This document shows, in pieces, positions 34,236 through 43,254 of a DNA stretch of 62,505 nucleotides (its first letter is position 1; each line of letters starts with the position of its first letter). The notes beneath the pieces are model-generated. The model was not told where the DNA came from. It was given only the letters and a program-made list of their open reading frames with translations, and did no database searches. The DNA is from Hymenobacter elongatus (lineage in GTDB: Bacteria > Bacteroidota > Bacteroidia > Cytophagales > Hymenobacteraceae), in contig NZ_SRLD01000032.1 in assembly GCF_004745955.1 (NCBI RefSeq), forward strand, positions 1-62,505. Direction: 5' to 3'. The translations under genes and the position numbers were made by a program.

Positions 34236-34712
34236 ATGAACCTTCTCTCCGGCGAATATGAGTGCAAGCTGGATCCGAAAGGGCGCCTGGTGCTGCCGGC
34301 CAAGGTGAAAGGTAACCTGCCGGAAGCTTCCGGCAATCAACTGGTGCTGGTGCGTGGGTTCGAGCCTTGTCTGGTGTTGTATCCGCGCGAATCGTGGCGT
34401 GTGATTCATGATAAGGTCATGGCGCTGGATGAGTTCAATGAGGAATACCGGCAATTTCAGCGTAACTTTTTTCGGGGAATGACGGAAGTCGAGCTCGATA
34501 CTATTGGCCGCTTTATGCTGCCTCGCACCATGCTGCGCTACGCCGGCATCGAGAAGGAAGCCATTATCGTAGGCCTGGGTAACCGGTGTGAAATCTGGGA
34601 CCCCGAGAAGTACGATGAGTTCCTGATTAAAGACCAGCAGAGCTTTTCTAAGCTGGCTCAGAAATTTTTATCCACTGAAGCACCGCCCGTCAGCGGCCCC
34701 CTTGCCGCATGA
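34236..34712 (+). CDS. mraZ: Transcriptional regulator MraZ
   Basis: A 158-residue AbrB-like DNA-binding protein that controls the division and cell-wall (dcw) cluster. Two MraZ repeats are visible: NLLSGEYECKLDPKGRLVLPAK and, later, MTEVELDTIGRFMLPRTM. ATG 34236 starts the first repeat exactly. The longer open frame to 34113 runs through the promoter and operator and is rejected. The stop overlaps the rsmH start (ATGA), so the two are translationally coupled. Autorepression through the upstream TGGT repeats is expected from what is known of the family. Confidence 0.95.
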   Translation: MNLLSGEYECKLDPKGRLVLPAKVKGNLPEASGNQLVLVRGFEPCLVLYPRESWRVIHDKVMALDEFNEEYRQFQRNFFRGMTEVELDTIGRFMLPRTMLRYAGIEKEAIIVGLGNRCEIWDPEKYDEFLIKDQQSFSKLAQKFLSTEAPPVSGPLAA

Positions 34713-35641
34713 GCGCCGACTACCAGAACGATACCGACTACCACCGCCCCGTGATGCTGACCGAGTGCCTCGCCGCGCTCGACCTGCGCCCCGCCGGCCG
34801 CTACGTGGACGTGACTTTCGGTGGCGGCGGCCACTCGGCCCGCATGCTGGAACACCTGACCACGGGCCACCTCTACAGCTTCGATCAGGACGCCGACGCC
34901 GAGCAGGAAGCTGTGCAGCTGGCCCGCCCGCAGTTCACTTTCATCCGGGCCAATTTCCGGGACCTGCACGCCGAACTGGAGCAGCGCGGTGTGCTGCCCG
35001 TCGATGGCCTGCTGGCTGATCTGGGCGTGTCGTCGCACCAATTCGACACGCCGGAGCGCGGCTTTAGCACCCGCTTCGATGGCCCCCTGGACATGCGCAT
35101 GGACCCCGAAGGTAACCGCACGGCCGCCGACGTGGTGAACGACTACCCGGAGGCCGAGCTACACCGCATTTTCGGTATGTACGGCGAAGTCACGAATGCC
35201 CGCACACTGGCCCGCACGCTGACTGCGGCGCGGCGCGGCCAAGCCATACAAACGATAGGAGCGCTCAAAAAGGCTATTGCCCCGTGTATGCCGCGCGGCA
35301 AAGAGAACAAGTATCTGGCCCAGGTATTTCAGGCGTTGCGTATTGAAGTGAACGATGAAATGGCGGCTCTGCAGGAAATGCTGCTGCAAACGGCGCAGGT
35401 GCTGCGGCCCGGTGGCCGGCTGGTGGTAATGTCGTACCACTCGCTGGAAGACCGGCTGGTGAAGAACTTCATGGCAAAAGGCCGCTTCTTCGGCGAAGCT
35501 GAGAAAGACCTTTTCGGCCATACCCACACGCCGTTTGAGGTGCTCACCCGCAAGCCCGTCGAGGCTTCGGCCGATGAAGTGGCGCTGAATAGCCGGGCCC
35601 GGTCGGCCAAGTTGCGCATCGCAGTGCGCAGCGACGAGTGA
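34709..35641 (+). CDS. rsmH: 16S rRNA (cytosine1402-N4)-methyltransferase RsmH
   Basis: A 310-residue SAM-dependent methyltransferase, the MraW protein. It has a SAM-binding loop VTFGGGGHSARML, DADAEQEAV, the family motif LADLGVSSHQFDTPERGFS, and a C-terminal segment VMSYHSLEDRLVKNFM. It methylates C1402 of 16S rRNA together with RsmI. It is the usual second gene of the dcw cluster. The N-terminus YHRPVMLTECLAAL fits the family, so ATG 34709 is correct. Confidence 0.96.
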   Translation: MSADYQNDTDYHRPVMLTECLAALDLRPAGRYVDVTFGGGGHSARMLEHLTTGHLYSFDQDADAEQEAVQLARPQFTFIRANFRDLHAELEQRGVLPVDGLLADLGVSSHQFDTPERGFSTRFDGPLDMRMDPEGNRTAADVVNDYPEAELHRIFGMYGEVTNARTLARTLTAARRGQAIQTIGALKKAIAPCMPRGKENKYLAQVFQALRIEVNDEMAALQEMLLQTAQVLRPGGRLVVMSYHSLEDRLVKNFMAKGRFFGEAEKDLFGHTHTPFEVLTRKPVEASADEVALNSRARSAKLRIAVRSDE

Positions 35642-35738
35642 AACCGGGAACTGGCCGGTTCTTTGTGCCGCGCCACCGTTGCTGACTAGTTGATTCATTA
35701 GCACCAAAACGGCAACCTCCGTTTCCTCGCCCGAGATT

Positions 35739-36416
35739 TTGGCTACCAATACCCTCAAACCCGTCGCCCCTACGCCGCCCCGCGCCAACGTGCCCCGGGA
35801 GGTGACGCCGCTGCCGGCCGCTGCCGCGCCAGAGCCGCTGCCCACGCCAGAGCCGGCCCCCGCGCCGCGCGCGCCGAAGCGTGAAAAAGAAGCTCCGCGC
35901 AGTACGTGGAGCGTGTTCACGCTGCTCGACCGGCTCACGAGCGTCGACAGTATTTTTCGGGAAGGCCTACCGGTGCAATATCTGCCGCACCTGCTGTTCG
36001 TGATGTTTCTGACGCTGGTGTACATAGGCAACACGCACTGGGGCTACCGCATGAACCGCAGTATTCAGAAGCTGAAGCTGGAAACCGAGGACCTGCGCGC
36101 CGACTACACGACGCTCAAATCGGACTATATGGAAGCCAGCAAGCAAAGCGAGGTGGCCCGCAAAGTAGCGGCTTATGGCCTGGTGGAAAGCTCCTCGCCG
36201 CCGTTCCGCATCACGGTGCCCGCCGGCCGCCTCGATGAGGCCGAGCTGGATATGATACCCGTCGTAACGGCCGACTCGATGGCCGCTCGGGCCGCTGCCG
36301 ACTCTACGGCCGTGGCCGACTCCCTGCGGCTGGCGGCTCTGGCCGGTGCTAATCACTCGTCAACTACCAAGAAATCACCCAACCCTTCCTCCCAAAATCA
36401 TGAAAGGAAGCGTTAA
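35739..36416 (+). CDS. ftsL: FtsL-like cell division protein
   Basis: A 225-residue bitopic inner-membrane protein of the Bacteroidota FtsL-like type. A proline/alanine-rich cytoplasmic tail (about 1-70) leads to one TM helix (LPHLLFVMFLTLVYIG, about 84-99). A periplasmic coiled coil follows (INRSIQKLKLETEDLRADYTTL-type heptads, about 107-145) with a low-complexity tail. FtsL joins FtsB and FtsQ to bridge FtsZ-side and cell-wall enzymes in the divisome. The start is TTG 35739. The end overlaps ftsI by 17 bases. FtsL is poorly conserved, so the call relies on position, topology and coiled coil. Confidence 0.82.
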   Translation: MATNTLKPVAPTPPRANVPREVTPLPAAAAPEPLPTPEPAPAPRAPKREKEAPRSTWSVFTLLDRLTSVDSIFREGLPVQYLPHLLFVMFLTLVYIGNTHWGYRMNRSIQKLKLETEDLRADYTTLKSDYMEASKQSEVARKVAAYGLVESSSPPFRITVPAGRLDEAELDMIPVVTADSMAARAAADSTAVADSLRLAALAGANHSSTTKKSPNPSSQNHERKR

Positions 36417-38715
36417 GAAATCCATTGTTACCCGCGTTCGGCTGGCGTTTTTGGGCGTTTGCCTGTTTTCGTGCGCCATTATGTGGAAGGTGTCGCGCAT
36501 TCAGTTCAAGGAGGGCGACAAATGGCGGGCCCTGGAGCAGGAGCGGCGCATCGTGTACCAGCCCGTATTTGCCACCCGTGGCAATATCTACTCCGATAAT
36601 GAAAGCATTATGGCCACCTCGCTGCCCTTCTTTCGGGTGGCCTGGGACCCCAGCGTGGTAGAGGACAAGACGTTTAAAGGGGGCGTCGATTCGCTGTCGT
36701 TGCTGCTGTCGCGCTTTTTCGGCGACCGAAGCCCGCAGGAATACCGCCGCAAGCTGACCGACGCGAAAAAGTCGAAGGCTCAGGTGCGTTACCTGCGCCT
36801 CAATTCCCGGCAGATCAACTACCAGGAAAAGAAGATGCTGGCGCAGTGGCCCATTTTTCGGGCCGGTAAGAATAAGGGCGGCGTGCTGTTCGAGAAAGTC
36901 GACAAGCGTTTCCGGCCTTTTGGGGGCCTGGCGCAGCGTACCATTGGCTTTCTGAACGAGGACAAGAATGGGGCAGGTCTGGAGTTTACCTATAACCGCC
37001 ACCTGGCGGGCAAAGACGGGGAAGCCCTGTTTGAGCGCCTGCCCGGCGGCAACAAGCCGATATACGACGGCACGGAAGTAAAGCCGCAGCCCGGCTACGA
37101 CGTGAAAACCACGCTCGATATCAACTTGCAGGACGTGGCCGAAAACGCGTTGTACAAGTCGCTGGTCGACAATAGCGCTCAATATGGCTGCGTGATTCTG
37201 ATGGAAGTGCAGACCGGCGAAATCAAGGCCGTGGCCAATCTGGGCAAGGTGGCCGATGGCGTATACCGCGAAGATTACAACTACGCCATTGCCGACCAGG
37301 GCCGCACCGAGCCGGGCTCTACCTTCAAGCTGGCCTCGATGATGGCGCTGCTGGAAGACAACCCCGACCTCTCGCTCGATGACACGGTAAACACGGGCCG
37401 GTCGGGCTCGATGCGCATTGCGGGAGCCGTGAAAACGGATACCCACGCCTACGGGCGGCTGTCGGTGAAGCAGGTGATTGAGAATTCCTCCAACATTGGG
37501 GTAGCGAAGCTCATCAACGACCATTTCTCCTCCGACCCGAACAAATACACCGATTACCTGAAGAAATTCGGACTCGATAAGCCGCTGGGTTTCCAGATGG
37601 CGGGCGAGGCCCGGCCCTACGTGAAAGACCCGACCGACCGGTCGTGGAGCCGCACCTCGCTCAGTACCATGTGCATTGGCTACGAGCTGAAGCTGGCCCC
37701 GCTGCAAACGCTGGCTTTCTACAACGCTATTGCCAACGGCGGCGTGAAGGTGCAGCCTATGATTGTGAAGGAAATAAAGCAGGCCGACAAGGTGCTGGAG
37801 CGCTTCGAGCCCAAGGTGCTGATTCCTAAAATCTGCTCGGACGAAACGCTGCTTAAGCTGCGCGCCATGCTGGAAGGCGTAGTGCTGGAAGGCACGGCCC
37901 GGGCCATCAAAACGGCAGACTACGCCATAGCGGGCAAAACCGGCACGGCCTGGAAGTTTAAGAATGGCCAGTATACCAAGCAGTATTCAACCAGCTTCTG
38001 CGGCTATTTTCCGGCCGACAACCCCAAGTACAGCTGCATCGTGGTTGTCGATTCGCCGAAAGGGGCCAACTGGTCGGGGGCGCAGGTAGCGGCTCCTATC
38101 TTCCGCGAAGTGGCCGACAAAGCCATGGCCCGCGACATAGCCAGCCAGCGGCCCCTGCTGGCCCGGGCACCGGTGAACAAGGCCAAAGTACCTTTTGTGC
38201 GGGCTGGCCTGCAGGATGAGCTGACGCTGGTGTGCCAGAAGTTAGGCGTAAGTACCCATTCTCAGGCCCCGGGCGACGACTGGGTGCGAGCCAATTCGGC
38301 CGATTCTAATACGAATGCCGTGGACTGGAAGCCGGTGGCCGTGCGCCCCGGCCGCGTACCCGACGTGACAGGCCTCACCTTGCGCGACGCCTTGTTTCTG
38401 CTCGAAAACCGGGGCTTGCGGGTGAAAGCCGTGGGCACGGGCCGGGTGCGGCTGCAATCAGTAGCGGCCGGTAGTGGTATCCGCCGGGGTACGGTTGTGA
38501 CGTTGGCCCTGGAACCGATTGGGGCCAGGTCGGCGGCGGCACCCAAAGCTCTGCCCGCCCCCGCGCCGACACAACTCACCGAAAATAAATTGATTACGGC
38601 CGTGGAGCTGGACGAAGCCAAACGCATTAAGATGCTGAAAGCAAAACGGCTGGCCCAGTACCGGCTAACGCAGCAAGCGGCCAAACGCTCGGAAACGGCC
38701 AAACCCAAAGCCTGA
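36400..38715 (+). CDS. ftsI: Penicillin-binding protein FtsI (PBP3) with C-terminal PASTA domain
   Basis: A 771-residue class B transpeptidase that makes septal peptidoglycan. It has one TM helix (about 13-30), a dimerisation domain with RGNIYSDN, and a transpeptidase domain with all three motifs: Ser307-x-x-Lys (GSTFK), Ser363-Ser364-Asn365 and Lys513-Thr514-Gly515. A single PASTA domain (about 645-705, VPDVTGLTLRDALFLLENRGL) and a basic helical tail follow. ATG 36400 starts the cytoplasmic basic N-terminus. A small 7-bp hairpin lies between this gene and murE. Confidence 0.94.
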   Translation: MKGSVKKSIVTRVRLAFLGVCLFSCAIMWKVSRIQFKEGDKWRALEQERRIVYQPVFATRGNIYSDNESIMATSLPFFRVAWDPSVVEDKTFKGGVDSLSLLLSRFFGDRSPQEYRRKLTDAKKSKAQVRYLRLNSRQINYQEKKMLAQWPIFRAGKNKGGVLFEKVDKRFRPFGGLAQRTIGFLNEDKNGAGLEFTYNRHLAGKDGEALFERLPGGNKPIYDGTEVKPQPGYDVKTTLDINLQDVAENALYKSLVDNSAQYGCVILMEVQTGEIKAVANLGKVADGVYREDYNYAIADQGRTEPGSTFKLASMMALLEDNPDLSLDDTVNTGRSGSMRIAGAVKTDTHAYGRLSVKQVIENSSNIGVAKLINDHFSSDPNKYTDYLKKFGLDKPLGFQMAGEARPYVKDPTDRSWSRTSLSTMCIGYELKLAPLQTLAFYNAIANGGVKVQPMIVKEIKQADKVLERFEPKVLIPKICSDETLLKLRAMLEGVVLEGTARAIKTADYAIAGKTGTAWKFKNGQYTKQYSTSFCGYFPADNPKYSCIVVVDSPKGANWSGAQVAAPIFREVADKAMARDIASQRPLLARAPVNKAKVPFVRAGLQDELTLVCQKLGVSTHSQAPGDDWVRANSADSNTNAVDWKPVAVRPGRVPDVTGLTLRDALFLLENRGLRVKAVGTGRVRLQSVAAGSGIRRGTVVTLALEPIGARSAAAPKALPAPAPTQLTENKLITAVELDEAKRIKMLKAKRLAQYRLTQQAAKRSETAKPKA

Positions 38716-38772
38716 CCTCACATAGCTCTTGCCCGCCGGGCAAATCAGGAAATTAGTTGAACACCATCGAAA

Positions 38773-38789
38773 AAGCGGGTTTCCCGCTT
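38773..38789 (+). other. Small hairpin between ftsI and murE
   Basis: AAGCGGG-TTT-CCCGCTT forms a perfect 7-bp stem 11 bases before the murE start codon. It may modulate murE translation or processing; there is no T-run to make it a terminator. Confidence 0.5.
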
Positions 38790-38799
38790 CCCCATCTGC

Positions 38800-40287
38800 T
38801 TGACCACCGCCCATAATCTTTCGCACTTTCTTTCGGAGCTGCTCGCCGACGTAGCCGTGCGCGCCCACCTAGGCCCCACCGACGCCACAGTGCACAGCCT
38901 GACCCTGGACTCGCGCCAGGCTACGGCCGGTACGGTGTTCTTTGCGTTGCGCGGTGCCCAAACCGACGGCCACCAGTTTGTGGCAAAAGCCGTGGCCCAA
39001 GGCGCAACGGTGATTGTGTGCGAAGAGCTGCCCGCCGAACCGGATGCCGCCACCACGTATGTGCAGGTAGCCGACAGCGCCGAGGCTATGGCCTACATGG
39101 CGGCAACGTTCTATGGCCATCCATCACGGCAGCTGCAGTTGGTGGGCATCACGGGTACCAACGGCAAAACTACCTGCGCGACGGTACTGCACAGGCTGTT
39201 TCGGGAGCTGGGCTACCATGTGGGCCTGCTGAGCACGGTGCAGAACCAGATTGACGAGCAGGTGATTCCGGCCACGCACACCACGCCCGATGCTATCCGG
39301 CTGAATGAGCTACTGGCCCGGATGGTGAAAGCCGGGTGCACCTACACCTTTATGGAAGTCAGCTCCCACGCTGTGGTGCAGCACCGCGTTACGGGCCTGC
39401 ACTTTGCGGGCGGCGTGTTTACCAACCTCACCCACGACCACCTTGACTACCACGGTACTTTCGATAACTATCTGAAAGCAAAAAAGAGCTTCTTCGATAG
39501 CCTCGGTAAGAAAGCTTTTGCCCTGACCAACGCTGACGACAAGCGGGGCCCGGTGATGCTGCAAAACACGGCTGCCCGCCGCGAAACCTACTCGCTGCGT
39601 GGTCCGGCTACGTATCGGGCACGCCTGATTGAAAACGCCGTGCACGGCCTGCACCTCGATGTAGACGGACGCGACGTGCAGTTTCGACTTATCGGTGTAT
39701 TCAATGCCTACAACCTGCTGGCCGTGTATGGCACGGCCGTGCTGCTGGGCGAGGAGCCGCTGGAAGTGCTAACCGTACTATCGGGTCTGACCTCGGCACC
39801 AGGCCGCTTCGAGCCAATTCTGGCCCAGAAAACGCGCATTACCGGTATCGTGGACTACGCCCACACGCCCGATGCGCTGGAAAACGTGCTCGACACCATT
39901 GCCGATATTCGCCAGCCCAGCCAGCAGGTAATTACGGTGGTGGGCTGCGGTGGCAACCGCGACGCGGCCAAACGCCCGGTTATGGCCAATCTGGCCTGCA
40001 AGGGCTCCAGCCGCGTGGTGCTCACCTCCGACAACCCGCGCTTCGAAGACCCCAACGATATTCTGGCCCAGATGCAGGCCGGCGTCCAGGCCGCTGACTT
40101 GGGCAAAGTTCTCACCATTGCCGACCGGCGCGAGGCCATCAAAACGGCCGTAGCCCTGGCCCAACCCGGTGATATTGTGCTGGTGGCGGGCAAAGGCCAC
40201 GAGAACTACCAGGAAATTAAGGGCGTCAAGAATGACTTTGACGATAAAAAAGTGCTGCAGGAAATGTTCGATCTGCTGGGAAAATGA
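38800..40287 (+). CDS. murE: UDP-MurNAc-tripeptide synthetase MurE (meso-DAP adding)
   Basis: A 495-residue cytosolic ligase that adds the third amino acid to the peptidoglycan stem. The ATP-binding motif TGTNGKTT is at residues 118-125. The Asp411-Asn412-Pro413-Arg414 (TSDNPR) motif is diagnostic for meso-diaminopimelate rather than lysine. The C-terminal domain closes with GKGHENYQE. The start is TTG 38800, since no ATG fits. An inverted-repeat element begins 11 bases after its stop. Confidence 0.95.
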   Translation: MTTAHNLSHFLSELLADVAVRAHLGPTDATVHSLTLDSRQATAGTVFFALRGAQTDGHQFVAKAVAQGATVIVCEELPAEPDAATTYVQVADSAEAMAYMAATFYGHPSRQLQLVGITGTNGKTTCATVLHRLFRELGYHVGLLSTVQNQIDEQVIPATHTTPDAIRLNELLARMVKAGCTYTFMEVSSHAVVQHRVTGLHFAGGVFTNLTHDHLDYHGTFDNYLKAKKSFFDSLGKKAFALTNADDKRGPVMLQNTAARRETYSLRGPATYRARLIENAVHGLHLDVDGRDVQFRLIGVFNAYNLLAVYGTAVLLGEEPLEVLTVLSGLTSAPGRFEPILAQKTRITGIVDYAHTPDALENVLDTIADIRQPSQQVITVVGCGGNRDAAKRPVMANLACKGSSRVVLTSDNPRFEDPNDILAQMQAGVQAADLGKVLTIADRREAIKTAVALAQPGDIVLVAGKGHENYQEIKGVKNDFDDKKVLQEMFDLLGK

Positions 40288-40297
40288 AAAAAGCCAC

Positions 40298-40405
40298 CCG
40301 AACGTCATGCTGAGCGAAGTCGAAGCATCTCTACCGCTTCGTTGTAGTGGCATCTGATTACCATTGCGGTAGAGATGCTTCGACTTCGCTCAGCATGACG
40401 TTCGG
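40298..40405. repeat. Dispersed palindrome with perfect 40-bp arms between murE and mraY
   Basis: The left arm 40298-40337 and right arm 40366-40405 are exact inverses with a 28-base loop. They share the core GTCATGCTGAGCGAAGTCG and continue to ATCTC, as in the element at 21068-21162. The outer CCGAAC/GTTCGG ends are unique to this copy. It is expected to form a large hairpin in the dcw transcript. Confidence 0.85.
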
Positions 40406-40446
40406 ATGTTTTCCTGACTACTAGAAAATCTGCAAAAACACAACAG

Positions 40447-40476
40447 TTGCCCAACCCCAAAAAAGCTAAACCTTTG
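40447..40476 (+). promoter_or_regulatory. Candidate internal promoter upstream of mraY
   Basis: TTG (40447-40449), 19 bases, then AACCTTTG (40469-40476) gives seven of eight matches to TAnnTTTG with the same spacing as the mraZ promoter. It would give a leader of about 40 bases and restore transcription behind the palindrome. Confidence 0.5.
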
Positions 40477-40520
40477 CAGCTTGGAATAACTCCGCCCAAG
40501 ACTCGCTGACCCCCGCGCCC

Positions 40521-41741
40521 ATGCTTTATTACCTTTTTGACTTTCTCGATAAGCATTACAATCTGCCAGGCGCGGGCGTGTTCCAGTTTATCTCGTTTCG
40601 GGCGGCTATGGCTGTCATTACCTCGCTCATCATTGCGCAGCTATTCGGGGCCCGCCTCATTCGGGTGCTGCAGAAGAAGCAAGTAGGGGAGAGTATCCGC
40701 GACTTGGGCTTGCAGGGGCAAATGGAAAAGAAAGGCACGCCTACCATGGGCGGCCTCATTATTCTGCTGGCCATTCTGGTGCCGGTGCTGCTGTTTGCCA
40801 AACTCGATAATATCTACATCGTGCTCATGATTCTCAGCACGGTGTGGCTGGGCCTCATTGGCTTTCTGGACGACTACATCAAGGTATTCCAGAAAAATAA
40901 GGAAGGCCTGAGCGGCCGCTTCAAGGTGCTGGGCCAGATTGGCTTGGGTATTACCGTGGGCTGGGTGCTGTTTTTCAGCAAAGACGTAACCGTGCGTCAG
41001 TATTTACTGCCCAACGGTCAGCTTTCGGCCGTGGATGCCAGCACCGTGTACCAGGACGTGAAGCTGATGATTACGACCATCCCGTTTGCCAAAAATAACG
41101 AGCTGAACTACGGCAACCTGTTTGCCTACGCCGGCCCGTTTTTCAACGGCCTCTACAGCTTCCTCTATATTCCCATCGTCATTCTCATCATCACGGCCGT
41201 GAGCAATGGGGCCAACCTCACCGATGGCCTCGATGGGCTGGCGGCGGGTACTTCGGCCATTATCGGCGTCACGCTGGCCATTTTTGCCTTTGTGAGTGGC
41301 AACGCCCTGCTGGCCGACTACCTGGATATCATGTTTATTCCCAATTCCGGGGAGCTGGTAATCTTCTGTACTGCTTTTGTGGGGGCCTGCATTGGCTTTC
41401 TGTGGTACAATAGCTACCCGGCCCAGGTTTTTATGGGCGACACCGGCTCTTTGGCCATTGGCGGCATTATTGCCGTTCTGGCGCTCATCGTGCGCAAGGA
41501 GCTGCTGATACCGGTGCTCTGCGGCGTATTCCTGATTGAAAGTCTGTCGGTGATGCTACAAGTGGGCTGGTTCAAGTACACGAAGCGCAAGTACGGCGAA
41601 GGCCGTCGCCTGCTGCGCATGTCGCCGCTGCACCATCACTACCAGAAGCTAGGCTACCACGAGTCCAAAATCGTGTCGCGCTTCTGGATTGCGGGCATCA
41701 TGCTGGCCATTTTCACGCTAGTAACGCTCAAGCTGCGCTAA
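40521..41741 (+). CDS. mraY: Phospho-N-acetylmuramoyl-pentapeptide transferase MraY
   Basis: A 406-residue inner-membrane enzyme that makes lipid I from UDP-MurNAc-pentapeptide and undecaprenyl phosphate. It has about ten TM segments. The motifs [18 protein letters not shown] (catalytic Asp pair), [12 protein letters not shown] and [11 protein letters not shown] are all intact, as is [11 protein letters not shown] near the C-terminus. An insert of about 25 residues with [14 protein letters not shown] lies in an external loop and is typical for Bacteroidota MraY. Start ATG 40521. Confidence 0.96.
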   Translation: MLYYLFDFLDKHYNLPGAGVFQFISFRAAMAVITSLIIAQLFGARLIRVLQKKQVGESIRDLGLQGQMEKKGTPTMGGLIILLAILVPVLLFAKLDNIYIVLMILSTVWLGLIGFLDDYIKVFQKNKEGLSGRFKVLGQIGLGITVGWVLFFSKDVTVRQYLLPNGQLSAVDASTVYQDVKLMITTIPFAKNNELNYGNLFAYAGPFFNGLYSFLYIPIVILIITAVSNGANLTDGLDGLAAGTSAIIGVTLAIFAFVSGNALLADYLDIMFIPNSGELVIFCTAFVGACIGFLWYNSYPAQVFMGDTGSLAIGGIIAVLALIVRKELLIPVLCGVFLIESLSVMLQVGWFKYTKRKYGEGRRLLRMSPLHHHYQKLGYHESKIVSRFWIAGIMLAIFTLVTLKLR

Positions 41742-41835
41742 CCTGTAGAACTCAGAAGTCGGCGCTTAGCACTTCGGCTTTTGGGATGGTACTTCTTCTC
41801 CTGTCTGCGTTCTACGCTTTACGTTCTCACGTATC

Positions 41836-43206
41836 ATGTCTACCAAAATCGTCATTCTCGGAGCTGCGGAAAGTGGAGTAGGGGCCGCGCTGCTGGCGCA
41901 GGCCAAAGGCTACACCGTTTTCGTTTCGGACAAAAGCCCGATTCAGCCTATCTATAAGGAGAAGCTTACCAAAGCCGGAATCCGCTTTGAGGAGGGGGCG
42001 CACACGCTGGAAGAGATTCTGACGGCCGACGAGGTGGTGAAAAGCCCCGGCATTCCGGAAAAGGCCCCAGTGATTCAGGCGCTGCGCGACAAGCAGATTC
42101 CGGTGATTTCCGAAATCGAGCTGGCCGGCCGCTACACCAAGGCCAAGTGCATCTGCATCACGGGCACCAACGGCAAGACCACCACCACGCTGCTCACCTA
42201 CCACTTGCTGAAGGAAGCCGGCTATAGCGTCGGGCTGGCCGGCAATGTGGGCTACAGCTTCGCCGAGCAGGTAATTGACGACCAATTCGAGTACTACGTC
42301 ATCGAATTGAGCAGCTTCCAGCTCGACGACACAACGCACTTTCAACCCTGGATTGCGGTGCTGCTCAACATCACGCCCGACCACCTTGACCGCTACGGCT
42401 ATTCGCTGGAAAACTATGCCATGGCCAAGCTGCGCATTGTGCGCAATCAGGACAGCACCGGCTACTTTGTGTATAACGCTGACGATGAGAATATCCAGCG
42501 CTATTTCAAGGCGGCGCTGCGGCCGGTGCAGCAGTTTCCTTTCAGCCTGCACCACCGCCCCGACTATCAGCTGGCCGGCTACTACGTGCAGGAAAACGAG
42601 GTGTGCGTGGATATGCAGCCCGGCTACTACAGCAAAACGGAAAAGGTAAATACGGCCAGCTCGCCCCTCATCGGGCAGCACAACCGCCAGAATACGCTGG
42701 CCGCCGTGCTGTGCGCCCGCATTGCCGGCCTCACCGCCGCCCAGATTGAAAGCGCCCTGGCTACCTTCCGCAACGCCGACCACCGCCTGCAGCCCGTAGG
42801 CGAAATCAACGGGGCCCGGTTCATCAACGACAGCAAGGCCACCAACGTGGAAGCCGCCTGGTACGCGCTGGATGGCCTGCGCCAGCCCATCATCTGGATT
42901 GCCGGCGGCACCGACAAAGGCAACGACTACACCAGCCTGCTGCCGCTGGCTACGAGCCGGGTGAAAGCGCTGATTTGCCTGGGCATCGACAACGAAAAGC
43001 TCAAAGCCAGTTTCACCGGCATCGTGCCGCACCTGGAGGAAACCCAGAGTATGGAAGCCGCTGTGCGCCGCGGGGCCGCGCTGGCCCAGCCCGGCGACGT
43101 GGTGCTGCTCTCGCCCTGCTGCGCCTCGTTCGACTTGTTCAAAAACTACGAGGACCGCGGCCGGCAGTTTGCCCAGGCGGTAGCAAAACTGATGGATGAA
43201 AACTAA
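41836..43206 (+). CDS. murD: UDP-MurNAc-L-alanine:D-glutamate ligase MurD
   Basis: A 456-residue Mur ligase that adds D-glutamate. The N-terminal domain begins IVILGAAESGVGAALLA, and the ATP-binding motif GTNGKTTTT is near residue 112. It continues with SSFQLDDT, the carbamylated-lysine region, and NDSKATNVEAAWYAL in the C-terminal domain. Length is normal. It follows mraY after 94 bases and is followed by ftsW after 48 bases. There is no murF in the window, as in other Bacteroidota, where it lies elsewhere. Confidence 0.95.
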   Translation: MSTKIVILGAAESGVGAALLAQAKGYTVFVSDKSPIQPIYKEKLTKAGIRFEEGAHTLEEILTADEVVKSPGIPEKAPVIQALRDKQIPVISEIELAGRYTKAKCICITGTNGKTTTTLLTYHLLKEAGYSVGLAGNVGYSFAEQVIDDQFEYYVIELSSFQLDDTTHFQPWIAVLLNITPDHLDRYGYSLENYAMAKLRIVRNQDSTGYFVYNADDENIQRYFKAALRPVQQFPFSLHHRPDYQLAGYYVQENEVCVDMQPGYYSKTEKVNTASSPLIGQHNRQNTLAAVLCARIAGLTAAQIESALATFRNADHRLQPVGEINGARFINDSKATNVEAAWYALDGLRQPIIWIAGGTDKGNDYTSLLPLATSRVKALICLGIDNEKLKASFTGIVPHLEETQSMEAAVRRGAALAQPGDVVLLSPCCASFDLFKNYEDRGRQFAQAVAKLMDEN

Positions 43207-43254
43207 TCGTCGCACTACTTTCAGCACGACGAACGACTACTAACGGCCTTCCCC

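Noticed and set aside
36364..37707. Minus-strand 447-codon open frame
   Set aside because: It is antisense to ftsI and has shadow-type composition.
41827..43227. Minus-strand 466-codon open frame
   Set aside because: It is the exact antisense of murD, with no domain features.
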